From positions 1 to 62,250 of the forward strand of contig CAKTHQ010000011.1 in the NCBI GenBank assembly GCA_934565415.1: a stretch of DNA of 62,250 nt, read 5' to 3'. Origin of the DNA: an uncultured Oscillospiraceae bacterium. GTDB lineage: Bacteria > Bacillota > Clostridia > Oscillospirales > Oscillospiraceae. The notes under the pieces are model-generated. The model was not told the origin of the DNA, did no database searches, and saw only the letters and a program-made list of their open reading frames with translations. This document shows, one piece after another, positions 51,308 through 58,800 of the stretch (position 1 is the first letter of the stretch; every line of letters starts with the position of its first letter). A program made the translations under genes and the position numbers.

Positions 51308-51741
51308 TTTGCTGTTCCTTTCAAAATGGCATCCATGTTCTTTCCGATGGTCTCCAGGGTAGTAAAGCAGGTTTCCCGCTCTGCCTGGCTGATTCCAGAG
51401 AACATGGTTTCAAAAAATTTCTCCTGCATTTCCCGGCCGGCTTCCACAATGGGGGCAGCCTTTTCCGTCAGGGCCAGGGCGTGCTTCCGCCGGTCCCCCG
51501 GCACCTCGCTGCGGGTCAGGTACCCATCCCGCACCAGCCGGTCCACATGGATGGATACCAGGTTGGCTTTCAGGTTCCGCACCTCTACAATGTCTCTTGC
51601 GGAAGTATATTCCGGATTGTTGGCCAGAAAAAGCAGAATATCCATGGCCGTTTCCGGGATCCCGTAGGCCTTGCACACCTGCTTTTGGATACACTTATAG
51701 CCCGTATGTATTTTTCTGGAAAGCTCTAAGGGAGCAATCAT
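51304..51741 (-). CDS. MarR-family transcriptional regulator
   Basis: A 145-residue winged-helix regulator: AKDI-type TSARDIVEVRNLKANLVSIHVDRLVRDGYLTRSEVPGDRRKHALALTEKA is the recognition helix and wing. It probably represses its own operon through the palindrome on its promoter (51767-51784), with the TauE-like exporter as the regulated target. AAAGGAGAATG precedes the ATG. Confidence 0.92.
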   Translation of the reverse strand: MIAPLELSRKIHTGYKCIQKQVCKAYGIPETAMDILLFLANNPEYTSARDIVEVRNLKANLVSIHVDRLVRDGYLTRSEVPGDRRKHALALTEKAAPIVEAGREMQEKFFETMFSGISQAERETCFTTLETIGKNMDAILKGTAK

Positions 51742-51766
51742 TTTTCATTCTCCTTTCAAATATAGA

Positions 51767-51818
51767 TTGTTCATTAATGGACAAAATAATAGCACTTGAC
51801 AGTCAAATTGTCAAGTGC
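51767..51818 (-). promoter_or_regulatory. MarR-tauE promoter with two palindromic operators
   Basis: TTGACA (51809-51814), a 17-bp spacer and TATTAT (51786-51791). The dyad GCACTTGAC-N9-GTCAAGTGC (51792-51818) covers the -35 and spacer. A second dyad, TTGTTCATTAATGGACAA with one mismatch (51767-51784), lies just downstream of the -10, the usual size for a MarR site. Confidence 0.8.
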
Positions 51819-51827
51819 TGAATGCTT

Positions 51828-51962
51828 CGGTAAATGAGGAATTGTGGGGTTAGTTGAATGGTGTCCGCCTGCGGGAAAAATCCCCATTCCCCCTCCTGCA
51901 TGGAGGGGGGAAGAGCTTGTCTTTGGTACCTACCGTTTACCCCGTCAACTCCCCATTTACCG
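51828..51962 (+). mobile_element. MITE-like element with terminal inverted repeats
   Basis: About 135 bp without a gene. The left end CGGTAAATG[A]GGA[A]TTG and the complement of the right end CGGTAAATG[G]GGA[G]TTG form a terminal inverted repeat of about 22 bp with few mismatches. Inside is the hairpin CCCCCTCC-tgcat-GGAGGGGG. The left half is shared with the copy at 11-92. It lies between the MarR promoter and the 3' end of the MoxR gene. No target duplication is evident and no transposase is encoded. Confidence 0.75.
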
Positions 51963-51989
51963 GGACGATCACGGAACCGCATTCATGCT

Positions 51990-53474
51990 CTACCCCATTT
52001 CCCGGCAAAGTTCTTGCAGCTTTTCCTCGTTGTGCTGATATAAAAGTCGGTCACTCAGGGACAGATAGGCTTCGCAGCCGTGCCTTGCTATGTAGTCCAT
52101 CAGGTCCTTGCTATCCGTAATCCCCGTTAATAGCAGCGTCAGCTCCGGGCCGTCGCCAAAGCATTGGGATAAAAAGGAAACGGCCTTGGTAAGGGCCCTT
52201 CCCAAAATATCCACCCGGTCTTTTCTGGGGCCCAGTTCTCTTTGAAAGGCCTCTTTTAAGAAGGCCTCCAGCTGCGCCCGGTCCCGCAAGCGGTTTTCCC
52301 GGGCAATAGCTGCATACTGCCGCAGGATTTCCAGCAGCCATTCCTCCTGCCGCTGCTCCTGCGGGGTGAGCAGACGGTAGGCCTTTTTTGTTTTCAGGGC
52401 CGTCTGCCGCTGGTTTATAAAATCTTCCAGGCTGCCGGACTGGCCCAAAAATGCTTTCAGGCAGCCATGGAGGGCCACTGCCCGGCTGTCCAGCTTCCGG
52501 TATTCCCAGGCCAGCCGCCGCAGCTGCTCCAGAACCAGATTTACCAGGGCAAACCGCTCCGTAAAATCCCCTGCTTGCGCCAGACGAAGCTGTTCATCCG
52601 TCGGTCCGTCGGATAAAAGCGCCTTTACATCGTAGTCCTTCCCATATTTCCGGTAAAGCCGGTAAAAGGCTGCAAAGTCCCTGGCCGTATCCCTGGCGTT
52701 CAGATATTCCCCCACAAGGGCCTCCGTCACAGGATAGTCCATCGCCTCATAGCCTTTCAGCAGCACGGAAAGGTCCTCCCAGCCCCGAGCAGTTACATAG
52801 CTGGGGCTGTCCTCCTCCCGGCTGACACGGTAAAACCGTTCCGGTTTCAGGCCCAGATAACTGAGCACCGCCCCATGGAGCTCCTGCTCTGCCCCATAAC
52901 TTAAAAAGACGGACACATCCGCTTCCACGTTCAATACTCTTACCCGGTCCAGCGTCACAATGTCATATTCCCGGACGGACTTATTGTATTCTGCCGGATT
53001 TCCCGCCGCCACAATCACCCAGCCCATAGGAAGGGCATGGTTCCCGAAGGTTTTATTCTGCAAAAATTGCAGCATGGTTGGGGCCAGGGTCTCCGAAACG
53101 CAGTTGATTTCGTCCAAAAAGAGAACCCCTTCCCCTTTCCCCGTCTCCTCCATGGCATCGTACACCGCACCGATGATTTCGCTCATGGTGTATTCCGTGA
53201 CGGAGTAGGATTTGCCGTTGTATTCCTTTTCCCGGATCTGAGGCAGACCTACGGCGCTTTGCCGGGTGTGATGGGTCATGGTGTAGGAAACAAGAGGCAG
53301 CCCCGCCTCCCGGGCAGCCTGCTCCACAATGGCGGTTTTCCCGATCCCCGGGGGGCCCATCAGCAGCACCGGCCGCTGCCGTACCCGGGGGAAGCGGTAG
53401 GCTCCCTCTGCATCCTTTTGCAGATACACCTGTAAAGTGCGCTTTAGCTCCTGCTTTGCCTCCTCTATGTGCAT
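51990..53474 (-). CDS. MoxR-like AAA+ ATPase
   Basis: A 494-residue protein. The AAA+ core (residues about 20-230) has Walker A LLMGPPGIGKTAIV, Walker B GVLFLDEINCVSETL and a sensor-1 region GWVIVAAGNPAEYN. The remaining 260 residues are helical and unassigned. MoxR ATPases act as chaperones that load or activate partners, commonly encoded beside VWA proteins. The ATG overlaps the VWA gene by 10 nt. It is the third gene of a tight 131-aa/VWA/MoxR cassette. No nearby substrate enzyme identifies the client. Confidence 0.87.
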   Translation of the reverse strand: MHIEEAKQELKRTLQVYLQKDAEGAYRFPRVRQRPVLLMGPPGIGKTAIVEQAAREAGLPLVSYTMTHHTRQSAVGLPQIREKEYNGKSYSVTEYTMSEIIGAVYDAMEETGKGEGVLFLDEINCVSETLAPTMLQFLQNKTFGNHALPMGWVIVAAGNPAEYNKSVREYDIVTLDRVRVLNVEADVSVFLSYGAEQELHGAVLSYLGLKPERFYRVSREEDSPSYVTARGWEDLSVLLKGYEAMDYPVTEALVGEYLNARDTARDFAAFYRLYRKYGKDYDVKALLSDGPTDEQLRLAQAGDFTERFALVNLVLEQLRRLAWEYRKLDSRAVALHGCLKAFLGQSGSLEDFINQRQTALKTKKAYRLLTPQEQRQEEWLLEILRQYAAIARENRLRDRAQLEAFLKEAFQRELGPRKDRVDILGRALTKAVSFLSQCFGDGPELTLLLTGITDSKDLMDYIARHGCEAYLSLSDRLLYQHNEEKLQELCREMG

Positions 53475-54670
53475 GGCTCTTCCTCCAATTCCAGTACCGC
53501 AGCCCACTTGGGCACCAATTCTCTGTTTTTCTGGGGGCCGGCCAAAAGAAAGGCCGTTTCATAGTCCGGTTTTGGGGGATACACACCATCCCCATCCGTA
53601 AAATACAGCAGTGCCCTGGGCTTGGGAAACCGCTTTTCTTCCCGCAGCCGCTGAATCTCCCGGAACACCGGGGTATAGTCCGTACCGCCCCGGCCAATGA
53701 TTTTCAGCTTTTCCCGGTAGCGCCGCCATTCCTGAAAGCTATGAATGAAAGTAGTATCCTGCAAACAGCAGTCGCACTGGAAAATAACCACCTGCATCCT
53801 GGAAAAGAAATTCTCCCGATCGGATAAAATTTCATACACCTGTCCCAAAAATCCGCTGACGGTCTTTTGGTCGCAGGAGCCGGAGGTATCGATGGCAATG
53901 GCCAGGGTATCCATCCGCCACACCTCCCGGTATTCCAGAGGCTCCAGCAGCGGCAGATTCCCGTAGCGCTCCATGCCCAGGTGGTAGAAAATGTAGTCGA
54001 AGCTGTCCTGGTCCGCTTCCAAAACCTCTCCCGGTTTTGTGAAACGGCTTAAATACCGCCGCAGATCCCGCTTTCGGGTATCCGGCCGGATTTCCTCCTC
54101 CATGCCAAAGGATACGCCTCCCCTGCTCCCCAGGCCCGTGCCAAGGCCCCCGGAGGACAACCCCATCCACCGGTATTCCGTCTCCGGCGGCAGTTTTGAA
54201 GGCCATAGGCTGTGGTCGTCTGCCCGGAAGCACCGGTTCAGCTCCTCCCGGGTCCAGGGGCAGGTATCCAGCTTTTCCAAAATTTGCCAGGGGGAGCCGG
54301 GAAGAGCCGCCTCCATTTGAATCTTTGCGGGCAAAGGCTCCCCCAGTCTGGGCTGGCCCTGGCTGTCCAAAAAGGTTTCCGCGTAGATGTCGCAGGCCAG
54401 CCCCCAGTCCTCCGGCGCCACCTTTTCCGGCAGCCTGATGTGCAGATACAGGCAGTGCAGCAGCACATGAAGATAGCCCTTGCGCACCTGAGCCGGATCC
54501 TCGGCAAACTGCTTGCAAACGGAATCCGGCACATAGAGCTTTTGCCCATCCGTACCGAAGGAAGTGCCGCTTTCCCAGGGGAGGCTGGCAAACGCTGCGG
54601 AGAGCATCGGGTACAGCCCCATCAGCTCTCCCCGGCAGGCGGTAAGTACGCGGAAGGTCAGTTCGTCCAT
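53465..54670 (-). CDS. VWA-like (DUF2201-type) protein with a metal-site N-terminal domain
   Basis: A 401-residue protein. The N-terminal part (about 1-130) has a metallopeptidase-like helix LHVLLHCLYLHI with two histidines. The C-terminal VWA-like domain begins with the MIDAS motif AIDTSGSCD (about residue 260) and has IIGRGGTDYTPVF and LLYFTDGDGVYP. This is the usual partner of a MoxR ATPase. ATG at 54670 has AGGAGGG; the 32-codon frame extension upstream overlaps the previous gene and is rejected. The stop of the 131-aa gene lies in its ribosome site. Confidence 0.85.
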   Translation of the reverse strand: MDELTFRVLTACRGELMGLYPMLSAAFASLPWESGTSFGTDGQKLYVPDSVCKQFAEDPAQVRKGYLHVLLHCLYLHIRLPEKVAPEDWGLACDIYAETFLDSQGQPRLGEPLPAKIQMEAALPGSPWQILEKLDTCPWTREELNRCFRADDHSLWPSKLPPETEYRWMGLSSGGLGTGLGSRGGVSFGMEEEIRPDTRKRDLRRYLSRFTKPGEVLEADQDSFDYIFYHLGMERYGNLPLLEPLEYREVWRMDTLAIAIDTSGSCDQKTVSGFLGQVYEILSDRENFFSRMQVVIFQCDCCLQDTTFIHSFQEWRRYREKLKIIGRGGTDYTPVFREIQRLREEKRFPKPRALLYFTDGDGVYPPKPDYETAFLLAGPQKNRELVPKWAAVLELEEEPCT

Positions 54671-54680
54671 CTTCTCCCTC

Positions 54681-55076
54681 CTACAGGGAAAAATCCCGGT
54701 CCCGGAAGGCCCCCCGCTTTGCTTTTTCCCGCAGGAAAAACACAATGGCCTCCGGGCGGCCTGCATTTTGAGCGGCTTGCAACAGGGTTTCCAGGGTGTT
54801 ATCGGATATTGTTAAAAAGGACCACAGGGCTTCCAAGTCCCCCATCCGGTTTTCCTCCACCAAGGCCGTCACCGCCGGGATTGGGCGGCGGGAAAGATAA
54901 TCCCGATATATCTCCCGGTCCTCTGCGCAGGAAACTTCCCGGGCAAACAGCCCCCGCAGGGCCGCTGCCAGACGCAGGCTCTCTCTTGGAGCGGAGCGAA
55001 ATTTCTTCATCAAGCGCTCCCCGGTGTAGTCCGACAGTTCCCGCTCCAACCGGGCATTTTCCGACTGCTGCCACAT
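54681..55076 (-). CDS. Small helical protein of the MoxR/VWA cassette
   Basis: A 131-residue, largely helical, charged protein. I do not recognise the family. The C-terminal half resembles two helical repeats of ankyrin type (PIPAVTALVEENRMGDLEALWSFLTISDNTLETLLQAAQNAGRPEAIVFFLREKAK). The ATG at 55076 follows AGGAGAAAAG; the open frame extends to 55313, but through the upstream gene. It is tightly packed with the VWA gene, so it likely works with it. Confidence 0.75.
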   Translation of the reverse strand: MWQQSENARLERELSDYTGERLMKKFRSAPRESLRLAAALRGLFAREVSCAEDREIYRDYLSRRPIPAVTALVEENRMGDLEALWSFLTISDNTLETLLQAAQNAGRPEAIVFFLREKAKRGAFRDRDFSL

Positions 55077-55088
55077 ATCTTTTCTCCT

Positions 55089-55121
55089 AAAAATCCCGGA
55101 ACCGAAGAAACGGCCCGGGAT
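55089..55121 (-). terminator. Attenuator-like terminator before the MoxR/VWA cassette
   Basis: ATCCCGG/CCGGGAT outer and CCG/CGG inner pairings, then TTTTT that runs directly into the AGGAG ribosome site of the 131-aa gene. It separates the lipid kinase/Nudix genes from the cassette. No separate promoter is visible for the cassette. Confidence 0.7.
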
Positions 55122-55126
55122 AATGC

Positions 55127-55600
55127 TCAAAGGGTTTTTATCACTTCTCCGTTCAGCACCGCCTGGGTAAGTACATCCCCCCGGTAGCGCAGGGTCAAAA
55201 GGAAGAAGGGTGCATCCTGCCACAGCAGGTCCAGAAAAAACCTGTCTCCCTCCCACATGGGAAGGCTGTACAGGAATTCCCGGCTGACCCATTGCAGGTC
55301 CCCCTCCGGACATTCGTGGGGGTCCCCTTCAAAGCCGTCGGCGGTGAAGAGGTACATATACTCCCCTTCTCCCTGCTCCTGCAGGAAGGTAACTACCCCC
55401 CGGCAGCGCCAGGCGGTCAGGGTCAGTCCCGTCTCTTCAAAGCACTCCCGCAGCAGGCATTCGTCCGGGCTCTCCTCCGCCTCGAACTTACCGCCGATGC
55501 CGATCCATTTGTCCTTGTTGATGTCATTCTTCTTTTTTACCCGGTGGAGCATCAGTACCTCGTCTCCCCGGGTCAGGTAGCAAAGCGTCGAGTTGTGCAT
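55127..55600 (-). CDS. Nudix hydrolase, 8-oxo-dGTP diphosphatase-like
   Basis: A 157-residue MutT-type protein with an intact Nudix box: GGKFEAEESPDECLLRECFEETGL. The family cleans the nucleotide pool of oxidised dGTP, but substrate ranges vary. The ATG is 1 nt from the lipid kinase stop. It ends 6 nt before the attenuator-like hairpin. Confidence 0.9.
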   Translation of the reverse strand: MHNSTLCYLTRGDEVLMLHRVKKKNDINKDKWIGIGGKFEAEESPDECLLRECFEETGLTLTAWRCRGVVTFLQEQGEGEYMYLFTADGFEGDPHECPEGDLQWVSREFLYSLPMWEGDRFFLDLLWQDAPFFLLTLRYRGDVLTQAVLNGEVIKTL

Positions 55601-55601
55601 C

Positions 55602-56489
55602 TTACTGCCTCTTCATCAGCCGATAGGCCAGATGCTTGGGACAAACCACAACCTCGCTGTGGCCTTCCTCCCGTTCTCCGTCCAGGGTCCAAGGCATTTC
55701 CGGATCCGCGAAAATCCGGATATGGGTGGCCGAGCGGAAGGTAATCATAGAGCAGTTGTACTTCTGGCTCTGGACCGCCAGAATGCATTCGTGAATCTCC
55801 GCCAGATTTCTGGGGGCACGCACCAGCAAAATTTCCAGCTTGTTATCCTGCAGGTCCACTACCTCCGGGTCCAGCGTCAGGATTCCCCCCACAGAGGTGG
55901 AATTGCAAATGGCGCCAAAGAGGAAATCGTCCTCCACCTCTTCCCCGTCCACGATCATTTTGATATGCTCGTTCCGGATCTGGGACAGCTCCTGAATACC
56001 CTCCAGCACATAGGCCGTATGGCCCAGAGCATTCTTTATGGACTGGGGGGTGGTGTAGCTGGTCCGGGTAAAGGCGCCAAAGGAGGCCACATAGGAGAAA
56101 ACCCGGCCCCCAAAGAGCCCTGCATCGTAGGCCACAGGCTGCCCCTCCACAATCTCTTTCGCCGCCTCCAGAAGATCTGTAGACAGATGGAGGCTGGAAG
56201 CAAAATCATTGGTGGAGCCTGCGGGGATATAGCCCACCGGCGTTTGCGATTCTGCCTGCAAAAGGCCGGAAATGGTCTCGTTAAAGGTGCCGTCGCCGCC
56301 GCAGCACACCACCAGATCCATTTCCCCGCAGAGCCGCTCCACCTCTCCGGTGGCATCCCCGGGGCCTGCCGTAATATACACCCGGACAGCGTAGCCCGCC
56401 CGATTAAAAATTGCTATGATGTCCGCAAGCATCTTGGCTGCCTTTTTCTGCCCGGAATAGGGGTTCACAACCAATAGCATCTTTTTCAT
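55602..56489 (-). CDS. Diacylglycerol/lipid kinase family protein
   Basis: A 295-residue protein with the DAGK catalytic signature LVVCCGGDGTFNETISGLL and the start LLVVNPYSGQKKAAKML. GSTNDFASSL is the adenine/lipid-proximal loop. Bacterial relatives (DgkB, YegS, BmrU) phosphorylate diacylglycerol or related lipids; the exact substrate is not readable. First gene of an operon that continues with the Nudix gene. Confidence 0.9.
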   Translation of the reverse strand: MKKMLLVVNPYSGQKKAAKMLADIIAIFNRAGYAVRVYITAGPGDATGEVERLCGEMDLVVCCGGDGTFNETISGLLQAESQTPVGYIPAGSTNDFASSLHLSTDLLEAAKEIVEGQPVAYDAGLFGGRVFSYVASFGAFTRTSYTTPQSIKNALGHTAYVLEGIQELSQIRNEHIKMIVDGEEVEDDFLFGAICNSTSVGGILTLDPEVVDLQDNKLEILLVRAPRNLAEIHECILAVQSQKYNCSMITFRSATHIRIFADPEMPWTLDGEREEGHSEVVVCPKHLAYRLMKRQ

Positions 56490-56527
56490 AAAGCTTTCCT
56501 CGCTTTTACATATTCTTTTCAGGTTTT

Positions 56528-56555
56528 ATTATAGCACAATTCCATAGGCTTTCAA
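56528..56555 (-). promoter_or_regulatory. Sigma-A promoter of the lipid kinase operon
   Basis: TTGAAA, a 16-bp spacer and a perfect TATAAT, 39 nt upstream of the ATG. The rest of the AT-rich 56556-56696 gap holds nothing I recognise. Confidence 0.8.
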
Positions 56556-56696
56556 GCAGGGATTCCTGCGTTCTTAAAAATGTTACAATTCTATTGCGGG
56601 ACATTTACACCTTTTTATTGCGTTTTTCTTTTATTACCGTTCTTTCTCTGCCAAATGGCACCCAATTGAATTCTTTCTGATGTTTTTCTTCCTGTC

Positions 56697-56725
56697 TTGC
56701 ATTTGGCGGCAAATTCCTGTATTTT
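56697..56725 (+). promoter_or_regulatory. Promoter of the YhcC-like gene
   Basis: TTGCAT, a 17-bp spacer and TATTTT, 28 nt before the ATG. Confidence 0.6.
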
Positions 56726-56752
56726 ATATATATCAATCCAACGGAGGCTGCC

Positions 56753-57649
56753 ATGATTACCGCAAATGATTACTATCGGGAAAAATACGGCTGCAAGGTT
56801 TATAAGCTTTCTCTGGACGGGGGCTTTACCTGCCCAAACAGGGACGGTACTCTGGGCATCGGCGGCTGCGCCTTTTGCGCCGGGGACGGCAGCGGGGCCT
56901 TTGCGGAGAAAAACACCCAAGGCATCCGGGTGCAGCTGGCGCAGGCCAAGGCGAGAATTGGCAGCAAATGCAAATCCGGCAAATACATCGCCTATTTTCA
57001 GTCCTTCACCGGCACCTATGCACCCCTGCCCCAATTGGAGGATCTTTATACGGAGGCCATTGCCCAGCCGGAAATTGTAGGCCTATCCATCGGCACCCGG
57101 CCGGACTGTTTGCCGGAGGAGACAATTGCCCTGCTGCAAAGGCTGAATCGGGTTAAGCCCGTCTCTATTGAGCTGGGGCTGCAAACCGCCAGCGATGCAA
57201 CCGCAAGAGCTGTGAACCGATGCTACAAAACCGCCCAATACATAGATGCGGTCCATCGGCTGAAAAAAGCAGGATTGGAGGTGGTGACCCATATCATTCT
57301 GGGCCTTCCCGGAGAATCGGAAACCCAAATGCTGGACACCACCCGGGCCGCCGTTGACGCCGGAACCGATGGAGTCAAGTTCCACACCCTCCATGTACTC
57401 CGGGGCACCGCACTGGAAGAGCCGTATCTAAAAGGCGAATTCCGGTGCCTTACCATGGAAGAATACGGCGCCATTCTCCAAAAATGTATTTACCTCCTTC
57501 CGGAAGGCATCGTTGTTCACCGGATCACCGGCGACGGAGCCAGAAAAGACCTGATTGCCCCCCTGTGGACCCTGGATAAAAAGCGGGTGCTGAATTATCT
57601 GCATAAGCTTCTGGAAAGCACTGGACAAACCGCACAAAACGGATTATAA
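56753..57649 (+). CDS. YhcC-type radical SAM protein (TIGR01212 family)
   Basis: A 298-residue radical SAM protein. The cluster cysteines are spaced FTCPNRDGTLGIGGCAFC, the long-gap form of this family. IGLSIGTRPDCLPEE and TDGVKFHTLHVLRGTALE are further signatures; Elp3-like SPASM-free layout. The reaction is unproven, though tRNA modification has been suggested. An ACGGAGG site precedes the ATG. Confidence 0.92.
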   Translation: MITANDYYREKYGCKVYKLSLDGGFTCPNRDGTLGIGGCAFCAGDGSGAFAEKNTQGIRVQLAQAKARIGSKCKSGKYIAYFQSFTGTYAPLPQLEDLYTEAIAQPEIVGLSIGTRPDCLPEETIALLQRLNRVKPVSIELGLQTASDATARAVNRCYKTAQYIDAVHRLKKAGLEVVTHIILGLPGESETQMLDTTRAAVDAGTDGVKFHTLHVLRGTALEEPYLKGEFRCLTMEEYGAILQKCIYLLPEGIVVHRITGDGARKDLIAPLWTLDKKRVLNYLHKLLESTGQTAQNGL

Positions 57650-57715
57650 TATAAGTGGACAAATAGGAAAGCTGTACAATCATCGGTCAGATACTCTAAA
57701 AAAGGAAGCGATGGT

Positions 57716-58540
57716 ATGTTTGTTTTAATCTGCATTTTGCTGATCTGTATGGTCGTCAACGTGTTTGCCGTCCGGGGCCGGAAGGGGCAGCCGGGGCTGG
57801 AAAAGCTTCTGGATTGGTCCTATGCCCACCGAGGCCTCCACGATGCCCAGAACCCGGAAAACAGTATGGCAGCTTTCCGGGCTGCCCTGCAGCGGGGCTA
57901 CGGCGCAGAGCTGGATGTACATCTTTTAAAGGACGGCACCCTGGCCGTGATGCACGACTCCGACCTGATGCGCACCACCGGTCAGAAGGGCACTTTGGAG
58001 GACCTTACCCTGGCGGATCTGCAAAATTATCCCCTGGGCGGCACCCAGGAAACAATCCCCACCTTCCGCCAGGTTTTGGACCTGTTCGCCGGAAAAGCGC
58101 CCCTCATCGTAGAGCTGAAACCCTATGGCAAGAATGCGGACCGGCTTACCGAAGCTGCCTGCAAGATGCTGGAAGGCTACCCGGGCGAGTACTGCATCGA
58201 GTCTTTTGACCCCCGGTGCATCCGGTACCTGCGAAAGCATTACCCCGGTATCATCCGGGGGCAATTGGCAGAGAACGCCCTGAAACGAGAGCCGAAATCC
58301 AGCTGGCTTACCCGGTTCATCACAACCTATTACCTGGAAAATTTCCTCACACTGCCGGACTTCATCGCTTACCGCTTTGAGGACCGGGAAACCACCAGCA
58401 ACGCCCTGTGCCGGAAGCTCTGGGGCATCCAGGGGGTCAGCTGGACCATCCGCAGCCCTCAGGATTTTGCCACCGCCAGAGAAGAGGGCTGGATTCCTAT
58501 CTTTGAAGGCTTTGATCCCAAGGACCTGGAGCTGGAATAA
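57716..58540 (+). CDS. Glycerophosphodiester phosphodiesterase, membrane-anchored
   Basis: Hydrolyses glycerophosphodiesters to glycerol-3-phosphate and an alcohol. The 274-residue protein has an N-terminal membrane helix (residues 1-18) and the GDPD domain: the catalytic pair in YAHRGLHDAQNPENSM, then AELDVHLLKDGTLAVMHD and LIVELKP. Cysteine or secretion signals other than the helix are absent, so the active-site side of the membrane is uncertain. AAGGAAG precedes the ATG; an overlapping out-of-frame ATG is 4 nt earlier. Confidence 0.91.
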   Translation: MFVLICILLICMVVNVFAVRGRKGQPGLEKLLDWSYAHRGLHDAQNPENSMAAFRAALQRGYGAELDVHLLKDGTLAVMHDSDLMRTTGQKGTLEDLTLADLQNYPLGGTQETIPTFRQVLDLFAGKAPLIVELKPYGKNADRLTEAACKMLEGYPGEYCIESFDPRCIRYLRKHYPGIIRGQLAENALKREPKSSWLTRFITTYYLENFLTLPDFIAYRFEDRETTSNALCRKLWGIQGVSWTIRSPQDFATAREEGWIPIFEGFDPKDLELE

Positions 58541-58707
58541 GGATTTTGTTCATATTTTCGTTGAATTCTGTTTTCAATTTTGCTATTCGCTGTTCAAAAT
58601 CCCCCGGTATCTTAATAGTCAGAAAGGTTGCGGAAGCCGTGAGCCGCCTCCTTTCCTCTCCGTAGATCCTCTTTTCTACCTCTCTTCTTTCTATTCCTTT
58701 TGCAGGA

Positions 58708-58737
58708 AACCCCCGCTGCCGTAACAGCGGGGGTTTT
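58708..58737 (+). terminator. Terminator downstream of the GDPD gene
   Basis: An 11-bp stem AACCCCCGCTG/CAGCGGGGGTT with a 6-nt loop, then TTCG. It is 170 nt past the stop; the intervening region has an AT-rich, pyrimidine-rich stretch with no gene I can support. Confidence 0.75.
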
Positions 58738-58756
58738 CGCATAGAAAAATACGTTT

Positions 58757-58798
58757 AAAAGGCACGCCGTCCCTTCGTCCGGGGCGGCGTGCCTTTTT
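58757..58798. terminator. Bidirectional terminator of the Clp gene
   Basis: GGCACGCCG/CGGCGTGCC, flanked by A4 and T5, 3 nt from the Clp stop codon. Confidence 0.9.
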
Positions 58799-58800
58799 GT

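Noticed and set aside
58497..58742. 81-codon minus-strand frame after the GDPD gene
   Set aside because: Its start lies in a terminator stem and its end overlaps the GDPD gene. No ribosome site. The translated helix is suggestive but unsupported.
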